A stretch of DNA of 25,300 bases from an uncultured Porphyromonadaceae bacterium. GTDB lineage: Bacteria > Bacteroidota > Bacteroidia > Bacteroidales > Muribaculaceae. The notes below the pieces were generated by a model, which was not told the origin of the DNA, ran no database searches, and was given only the letters and a program-made list of their open reading frames with translations. Made by a program: the position numbers and the translations under genes. Every line of letters starts with the position of its first letter. The stretch's first letter is position 1. Location of the stretch: the NCBI GenBank assembly GCA_947176355.1, contig CAMWQY010000002.1, forward strand, positions 1 to 25,300, in the 5' to 3' direction. Positions 20,718 to 25,300 of this stretch are shown here, piece by piece.

Positions 20718-22598
20718 ATGGCTAAAACACTGAAAGTAAGAGACCTGACTCTACGCGACGGACAGCAATCACTGTTCGCTACGCGCCTTAAGCAGGAAAA
20801 CATCGACAAGCTCCTCCCTCTCTATCAGGACGCAAAGTTCTACATTATGGAAGTCTGGGGCGGAGCCGTGCCCGACTCTGTGATGCGTTATCTTGGTGAA
20901 AGCCCATGGGATCGTCTTCGCACTTGCTCTGAATATATGAAGGGCATTTCCCTTTTGAGCGCTCTTTCCCGTGGCCGCAACCTCTTTGGATACGTTCCTT
21001 ATCCTAATAGTGTGCTGGAAGGCTTTTACAAAGAGGCTATCAAAAACGGTCTGAACGTAATGCGTATTTTCGATGCCCTCAACGACATCAACAATATCAA
21101 GGACTCGATCAAAATGATCAATGATCTCGGCGGCATTGCCGATGCTGCTGTGTGCTACACCGTCGATCCGAAAGAAGAGCCCAAGGAGCCGGAAAAGAAA
21201 GGTTTCTTCGCTCGCCTCTTCGGCGGCAAAGATGAGCCGGAAGCTCCCGAACTTATCTTCACTGACGATTACTTCGTAGAGAAAGCTAAGGAGATGGAGC
21301 GCATCGGTGCAAAGATGATCACCCTCAAGGATATGGCAGGTCTTGTAAATCCCAGCCGCATCTTTAGCCTTATGCCAAAGTTGAAGCAGGCTCTTACTGT
21401 TCCTGTCGACTTCCACACCCACTGCACCCCGGGCTATGGCCTTGCTTCGGTCCTTACCGGTATCATCAAGGGCGTAGATATCGTCGACACTAATATTTGG
21501 TGGTTTGGTGGCGGTTCTGCCGCTCCCGCAATCGAATTGATTTGGATTTTCTGTCAGAAACTCGGCATTGAACTCGAAGTCAACATGGATGCTGTGGCAA
21601 AGATCCGTAAGGCTCTCGTTGAGGCTCGTCAAAGCCTTTCCGCTTTCGATCTCAACAAAGACAAATGGCCGAAGGATTTCGATGAGGCATACGCTGCAAT
21701 GCCGGCTGAAATAAATGCTGAATTCGACCGTGCCATCGAGGCTGCTACTAACAATAAGGAAGAAGAACTCCTCGATGCATGCCACAAGATCGAGGCTTAC
21801 TTCGGATTCCCGAAGCCCAATGAGCTTGTAAAGAATGCTGAGGTGCCGGGAGGTATGTACTCAAATATGGTGGCAAACCTTCGTGCTCTCCATGCAGAAG
21901 ACGTGCTTGATGAAGCCATGGCTCTTATCCCGAAAGTGCGTCGTGACGCAGGGCTTGTGCCTCTCGTGACTCCGACAAGCCAGATTGTAGGCAGTCAGGC
22001 TGTGGCTCTTGCTCTCGACCGTCGTAAAGGTGCGCCCGACTACACTAACAAGAATAATCAGTTTGTAGGCCTCGTGAAAGGAGAATACGGCAAGACTCCT
22101 GTGGAGATTGACCCTGCCTTCCGCGAGCAGATCACTGGAAGTCCGGAAGAAAAACCGTATGATGTATCTCAATTTAAGCAGCCCGACAATCCTGTTCTTG
22201 AGGAATTCGGAGGTGTAAAACTCGCTCAGAATGAAGAAGAGTATCTCCTTCTCGAACTTCTTCCGGCTGTAGCCACCGGCTTCCTGAAAAATAAGCGTAA
22301 AGAAGAGTTTGAGGCTGCCAATGCAGCAGCTGCCGCCTTGGCTGAGGCTGAAGCTCAGGCTAATTGTCCCTACGACCCTGTGACCGGTCCTACTCTCAAA
22401 GCCCCGATGGGTGGAACTGTCATTGAGATCGACGTCAAACCGGGCGATAAGGTAAAATTGCATCAGAAAGTGCTCGTCTACGAAGCCATGAAGATGGAAA
22501 ACGACCTTGAGTCTGAAATCGAAGGCGTTGTAAAGCAGGTATTGGTGCAGGTTGGCGATGTGGTTGCCACTGACCAAGACCTTATCGAATATGAATAA
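20718..22598 (+). CDS. Biotin-dependent carboxyltransferase: oxaloacetate decarboxylase alpha / pyruvate carboxylase subunit B
   Basis: Carries a carboxyltransferase TIM barrel and a biotinyl domain on one chain (626 aa). The barrel begins with V-R-D-L-T-L-R-D-G-Q-Q-S. Metal-binding D-F-H-T-H-C-T-P-G and the lysine of T-L-K-D-M-A-G-L fit the OadA/PycB family. The C-terminal biotinyl domain has E-A-M-K592-M-E-N, where Lys592 carries biotin, after an Ala/Glu-rich linker. Residues about 151-180 form a charged insertion with a K-K-G-F-F-A-R-L-F-G-G core inside the barrel. No oadB, oadG or biotin carboxylase gene is adjacent, so I cannot decide between sodium-pumping oxaloacetate decarboxylase and split pyruvate carboxylase. 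The gene starts 77 bp after the penicillin-binding protein gene. Confidence 0.9.
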   Translation: MAKTLKVRDLTLRDGQQSLFATRLKQENIDKLLPLYQDAKFYIMEVWGGAVPDSVMRYLGESPWDRLRTCSEYMKGISLLSALSRGRNLFGYVPYPNSVLEGFYKEAIKNGLNVMRIFDALNDINNIKDSIKMINDLGGIADAAVCYTVDPKEEPKEPEKKGFFARLFGGKDEPEAPELIFTDDYFVEKAKEMERIGAKMITLKDMAGLVNPSRIFSLMPKLKQALTVPVDFHTHCTPGYGLASVLTGIIKGVDIVDTNIWWFGGGSAAPAIELIWIFCQKLGIELEVNMDAVAKIRKALVEARQSLSAFDLNKDKWPKDFDEAYAAMPAEINAEFDRAIEAATNNKEEELLDACHKIEAYFGFPKPNELVKNAEVPGGMYSNMVANLRALHAEDVLDEAMALIPKVRRDAGLVPLVTPTSQIVGSQAVALALDRRKGAPDYTNKNNQFVGLVKGEYGKTPVEIDPAFREQITGSPEEKPYDVSQFKQPDNPVLEEFGGVKLAQNEEEYLLLELLPAVATGFLKNKRKEEFEAANAAAAALAEAEAQANCPYDPVTGPTLKAPMGGTVIEIDVKPGDKVKLHQKVLVYEAMKMENDLESEIEGVVKQVLVQVGDVVATDQDLIEYE

Positions 22599-22611
22599 TA
22601 CATTCAAACTA

Positions 22612-22640
22612 CGGACCTGAGATTGACAGTCTCAGGTCCG
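22612..22640 (+). terminator. 11-bp stem-loop after the biotin-carboxyltransferase gene
   Basis: CGGACCTGAGA (22612-22622) is perfectly complementary to TCTCAGGTCCG (22630-22640) around a 7-nt loop, 13 nt after the stop. It is followed by CAAAAACACTCTTCT rather than a T tract. It is likely a 3'-end structure, but intrinsic termination is uncertain. Confidence 0.6.
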
Positions 22641-22746
22641 CAAAAACACTCTTCTCCCCCATTAACAGAGTTTCTTAATATTTCAAGTTTCGATTGTTCT
22701 TATTCATTGTAGGTCAATGATAAGATCTTTTAAGTTGCGCAGCTGT

Positions 22747-22911
22747 CTCTGCGTGCTCCGGCCGAGGCGAAGCAGGCCGTAAGCATTGCGAGCTTGCCAA
22801 AACCGAGTCGCGAAGCTATAATTGATCGTTTATCGTTGATGGTTTATGGTTGATAAAACCTCTGCCCCTTTGCGCCTTTGCGTGATGATATAAGAGCTTA
22901 AGAAAGTTGAG
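22747..22911 (+). repeat. Dispersed intergenic repeat, copy 1
   Basis: The first 80 bp (22747-22826) are identical at 72 positions to 24651-24730, with no gaps. The tail, including CTCTGCCCCTTTGCGCCTTTGCGTGA, also matches but carries an extra segment of about 15 bp (around 22840-22854). A conserved inner stem CGGCC/GGCCG (22759-22763 with 22775-22779) is present in both copies. It lies upstream of the transporter gene in the same orientation as copy 2. Confidence 0.9.
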
Positions 22912-22951
22912 TTTATAAATAATAATTAGATTCTAAATTTTTTGACCATAC

Positions 22952-24646
22952 ATGGAATGGTTGATTGAACTATTATCGCCTGGCAACTACTCTCTCGCTT
23001 CGGCGGTAATGCTTTATAGTTTTGTGATCTTTTCAGGCATCTATCTTGGAAAGATCAAGGTATGTGGCGTGTCGCTCGGTGTCACATTCGTGCTCTTTGT
23101 CGGTATTCTCTTAGGGCATTTCGGCTACATGGTGCACCATGACATCCTCCACTTTCTTCGCGACTTCGGTCTGATTCTCTTCATCTTTTCAATTGGTATG
23201 CAAGTCGGTCCCGGCTTTTTCTCCTCTTTCAAGGAGGGTGGCGTGCGAATGAATATGCTTGCCGTGACCGGTGTCTTGCTTAATGCCGCAATTGCTGTAG
23301 CTATCTATTATATCCAAGGAGGAGCCAATGGCAACACTTCTCTCCCGGAGATGGTAGGCATCATGAGCGGTGCTGTCACCAACACCCCGGGACTCGGTGC
23401 AGCTCAGCAGACAGTGCTTCAAATCAATGAGAATGCCAGCACTGTTTCTCAAGACATGGCAATGGGATACGCAGCTGCTTATCCTCTTGGAGTAGTAGGA
23501 ATCATTGTCTCCCTTATCCTTATCAAGGTAATTTTTAAGATCGACCTGAAAAAGGAAATTGAAGAAGTCGACAATGACACAAAGGATTCTCAGCTTGCTC
23601 CCCACGTCGTAACTCTTAAGGTGACCAACGAATTGATGGCAGGACTCGACATCCGCAAGATCCATACTATCATCAATGCCAACTTCGTTATCTCCCGAAT
23701 CGAAAAGCCGGATGGAACCGTTATGATTCCGACATCTGACGACAAACTTGAATTAGGCGATCTCATCCTCCTCGTCTGCTCCGTTCAAGATGAAGAGACT
23801 TTCAATCGCTTCATAGGTCCGATAGTTGAAAAGAAATGGGAGATGGTGCAAGGGCCTGTAGTGTCTCAGAAGATTCTGGTGACAAAGACAGATTACAACG
23901 GTGTAAAGCTTGGTAGCCTCCGTCTGCGTATGGGCTATAAACTCAATGTAACTCGTGTCACTCGTGCCGGTGTCGACCTTCTTGCTACAGCGAATCTTCG
24001 TCTCCAGATGGGCGACCGTCTCACCGTGGTTGGCAAACCGGCTGATATTCAGCGTCTGGGCGATCGCCTGGGCAACTCTATGAAACGCCTTAACGAACCG
24101 AATCTCTTCACCATGTTTATAGGCATATTCCTTGGCATTATTGTGGGTAGCATACCCTTCTTCCTTCCGGGAATGTCTGTGCCAATGAAGTTAGGTCTTG
24201 CAGGTGGTCCTCTGGTCGTGGCTATTCTCATCAGTGCATACGGCACTAAGTTTCATCTTGTCACTTACACCAACTCGTCTGCCAATATGCTCTTGCGCGA
24301 GATAGGCATCTGCCTCTTCTTGGCATCTGTAGGCATTGCTGCCGGCAAAGACTTTGCAGCAACTGTCTTCAATGTCAGAGGCATCATGTGGGTAGGATAT
24401 GGCTTGATAATCACACTGATTCCACTCCTTGTCGTCGGAATAATTGCCCGTGGCAAATATAAGATGAATTATCTTGCCATCATCGGTATGCTCAGCGGAA
24501 ACTACACCGATCCTCCGGCACTTGCCTACGCCAACAAGGTTGCCAATAATGATGCTCCGGCAGTGGCTTATTCTACGGTCTACCCTCTGACAATGTTCAT
24601 GCGAGTCATAGTAGCCCAATTGCTAATTCTCTTCCTCGCCTCCTGA
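22952..24646 (+). CDS. AspT/YidE-type aspartate:alanine exchanger family transporter with two RCK_C (TrkA-C) domains
   Basis: An inner-membrane protein of 564 aa. An N-terminal membrane half (about 1-200, five or six segments) and a C-terminal half (about 388-564) flank two cytoplasmic RCK_C-type domains at about 213-295 and 300-375. The two membrane halves each contain a matching motif, GIMSGAVTNTPGLGAA near 145 and GMLSGNYTDPPALAYA near 510, consistent with internal duplication. The AspT family exchanges aspartate and alanine, but many members have unknown substrates, so only the family is claimed. RCK_C domains imply ligand gating. No partner enzyme gene is adjacent. The gene is flanked by the two copies of the dispersed repeat. 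Confidence 0.9.
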   Translation: MEWLIELLSPGNYSLASAVMLYSFVIFSGIYLGKIKVCGVSLGVTFVLFVGILLGHFGYMVHHDILHFLRDFGLILFIFSIGMQVGPGFFSSFKEGGVRMNMLAVTGVLLNAAIAVAIYYIQGGANGNTSLPEMVGIMSGAVTNTPGLGAAQQTVLQINENASTVSQDMAMGYAAAYPLGVVGIIVSLILIKVIFKIDLKKEIEEVDNDTKDSQLAPHVVTLKVTNELMAGLDIRKIHTIINANFVISRIEKPDGTVMIPTSDDKLELGDLILLVCSVQDEETFNRFIGPIVEKKWEMVQGPVVSQKILVTKTDYNGVKLGSLRLRMGYKLNVTRVTRAGVDLLATANLRLQMGDRLTVVGKPADIQRLGDRLGNSMKRLNEPNLFTMFIGIFLGIIVGSIPFFLPGMSVPMKLGLAGGPLVVAILISAYGTKFHLVTYTNSSANMLLREIGICLFLASVGIAAGKDFAATVFNVRGIMWVGYGLIITLIPLLVVGIIARGKYKMNYLAIIGMLSGNYTDPPALAYANKVANNDAPAVAYSTVYPLTMFMRVIVAQLLILFLAS

Positions 24647-24650
24647 CCTA

Positions 24651-24798
24651 CTCTGCGGACTCCGGCCGATGCGAAGCAGGCCGTTGCCATTGCGAGCTTG
24701 CTAAAACAGAGTCGCGAAGCTATAATTGATAGTTAATCGTTGAAAAAACTCTGCCTCTTTGCGCCTCTGCGTGAGATTTTTAGCACTTGAGTAAGTTG
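24651..24798 (+). repeat. Dispersed intergenic repeat, copy 2
   Basis: Starts 5 nt after the transporter stop. It matches copy 1 at 72 of 80 positions over 24651-24730. It then matches through A-T-C-G-T-T-G-A and CTCTGCCTCTTTGCGCCTCTGCGTGA after losing about 15 bp relative to copy 1. Weaker similarity continues to about 24798 (AAGTTG). Same orientation as copy 1. Confidence 0.9.
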
Positions 24799-24814
24799 TG
24801 TAAAACAAAAAAAT

Positions 24815-24845
24815 TTGGTCACGTCAGGATTTTTTTGTAATTTTG
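24815..24845 (+). promoter_or_regulatory. Bacteroidetes-type promoter of rpmE2
   Basis: TTG at 24815-24817 and an exact TAATTTTG at 24838-24845 with a 20-bp spacer match the consensus. The start codon at 24915 leaves a leader of about 60 nt. Confidence 0.85.
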
Positions 24846-24855
24846 CACCGCCAAT

Positions 24856-24878
24856 TCGATGGGATCGCGACCTGTCGA
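24856..24878 (+). promoter_or_regulatory. Leader hairpin of rpmE2
   Basis: TCGATGGG (24856-24863) pairs with CCTGTCGA (24871-24878) through six Watson-Crick and two G-U pairs, closing a 7-nt loop (ATCGCGA). It falls within a few bases of the expected 5' end of the mRNA. It may stabilise the transcript or bind a regulator, which is inference. Confidence 0.4.
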
Positions 24879-24914
24879 GAAAAAAGAACAAATAATTAAC
24901 TGCAGAAAATTAAA

Positions 24915-25169
24915 ATGAAAAAAGACATTCATCCTTCCAACTACCGCGAGGTGGCATTCAAAGACATGTCAAACGACGAAGTCTTCATCACCCGCTCTAC
25001 TGTAGCTTCACGTGAAACTATCGAGATCGACGGCAAGACTTATCCTCTCGTTAAGCTCGAAATCACCAGCAGCTCTCACCCATTCTTCACCGGCAAGCAG
25101 AAACTCGTCGACACAGCTGGTCGTGTTGATAAATTCCGCAGCCGTTATGGCAACCGCAGCAAGAAGTAA
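24915..25169 (+). CDS. rpmE2: Large ribosomal subunit protein bL31, type B (cysteine-free)
   Basis: An 84-aa ribosomal protein. The start [15 protein letters not shown], the central [12 protein letters not shown] and the basic end are typical of type B bL31. There are no cysteines, so the zinc-binding CxxC of type A is absent and the protein does not need zinc. In many bacteria such cysteine-free L31 is controlled by the zinc repressor Zur, but no operator is evident here. It has its own promoter, a leader of about 60 nt with a hairpin, and a long terminator stem, so it appears monocistronic. Confidence 0.96.
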   Translation: MKKDIHPSNYREVAFKDMSNDEVFITRSTVASRETIEIDGKTYPLVKLEITSSSHPFFTGKQKLVDTAGRVDKFRSRYGNRSKK

Positions 25170-25197
25170 TTGGCGGAAGGTAACATCAAAGTTCTAT

Positions 25198-25231
25198 GCA
25201 AAGCCGCACCATGACGATGGTGTGGCTTTGC
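25198..25231 (+). terminator. Terminator hairpin after rpmE2
   Basis: GCAAAGCCGCACCAT (25198-25212) and ATGGTGTGGCTTTGC (25217-25231) form a 15-bp stem with one G-U pair and a GACG loop. The T tract after it is short (TTT). Confidence 0.85.
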
Positions 25232-25245
25232 TTTAATCCCCCGCC

Positions 25246-25300
25246 TCAATCAACGTAATAAAGCATGCTCCGCATGCGCCCCACCGAGTCAATCAACGTA
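25246..25300. repeat. Start of a direct repeat with 43-bp period, cut by the window end
   Basis: TCAATCAACGTA occurs at 25246-25257 and 25289-25300. Similar C-rich sequence precedes each copy (CCCCCGCC and CCCCACCGAG). Between them is a hairpin-capable GCATGC-TCC-GCATGC (25263-25277). Only one period is visible, so the nature of the array is open. Confidence 0.55.

Larger units (their letters stand above)
22599..22951. other. 353-bp intergenic region before the transporter gene
   Basis: No gene is supported here. It contains a stem-loop at 22612-22640, an unassigned T-rich stretch (about 22650-22740), dispersed repeat copy 1 (22747-22911) and an AT-rich final 40 bp. No exact TAnnTTTG promoter box is visible just before the transporter gene, so its promoter is not located. 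Confidence 0.7.

Noticed and set aside
20769..21785. A 338-codon open frame on the minus strand inside the biotin-carboxyltransferase gene
   Set aside because: It lies wholly antisense to a clear family member, has no recognisable motif, and arises from the codon bias of the real gene.
22750..22830. A minus-strand reading frame through the dispersed repeat encoding a Q-A-R-N-A-Y-G-L-L-R-L-G-R peptide
   Set aside because: In copy 1 the frame has an in-frame TAA just upstream and no start codon after it, and in copy 2 the same frame carries a TAG. The repeat is better explained as non-coding.
22747..24798. Composite transposon made of the repeat pair and the transporter gene
   Set aside because: No transposase, no terminal inverted repeats and no target-site duplication are visible, and the gene's base composition matches its neighbours.
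25246..25300. CRISPR array at the window end
   Set aside because: Only one 12-bp repeat pair is visible, the interval contains its own inverted repeat, and no cas gene is present.

Overview
The window reads as chromosomal housekeeping DNA from a Bacteroidales bacterium, probably close to Muribaculaceae or Bacteroidaceae. Support comes from the gene set (two parvulin chaperones, a SurA-like lipoprotein, an OstA-like protein and mutL in series; a B12-dependent ribonucleotide reductase; a CBM20-CBM20-GH77 glucanotransferase; a cysteine-free L31). It also comes from Bacteroidetes-type promoters (TTG, 19-20 bp, TAnnTTTG) at several genes and from the general lack of Shine-Dalgarno sequences. The family-level placement is inference. 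There are no phage, transposase, CRISPR or RNA genes that I can see.

Layout. Positions 1-27 hold the last codons of an upstream gene (trigger factor by synteny). Next comes a repeat-rich leader with 14-bp repeats, a long hairpin and a perfect heptamer array, then clpP-clpX and a strong terminator. A stand-alone two-domain parvulin gene with its own terminator follows. A sharp promoter at about 4144-4172 then starts a compact run: SurA-N-like lipoprotein, two-domain SurA-type isomerase, OstA-like protein and mutL. The first junction overlaps by 4 bp and the second has no gap. nrdJ and malQ follow on the same strand, and malQ ends in a terminator bracketed by oppositely oriented heptamer repeats. 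Convergent to malQ lies a minus-strand pair, a Fur-family regulator followed by a DUF1015 gene. Divergent from fur are a class A penicillin-binding protein and a biotin-carrying carboxyltransferase subunit (OadA/PycB type). An AspT-type exchanger with RCK_C domains follows, flanked on both sides by copies of a dispersed intergenic repeat. Last is rpmE2 with a clear promoter, leader hairpin and terminator.

Functionally the window covers protein quality control (ClpXP), periplasmic folding and outer-membrane biogenesis (parvulins plus OstA-like), DNA repair and dNTP supply (MutL, NrdJ), alpha-glucan use (MalQ), wall synthesis (PBP1A-like), carboxylate metabolism and transport, and translation (L31).

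I do not see a complete unknown multi-gene system. The less ordinary material is between the genes. It includes the MATTATG heptamer arrays, one of which forms a 23-codon open frame ending 4 nt before clpP, and the 90%-identical repeat pair around the transporter. A block-symmetric motif also overlaps the fur promoter and start codon. Within the genes, the MutL endonuclease motifs are degenerate.
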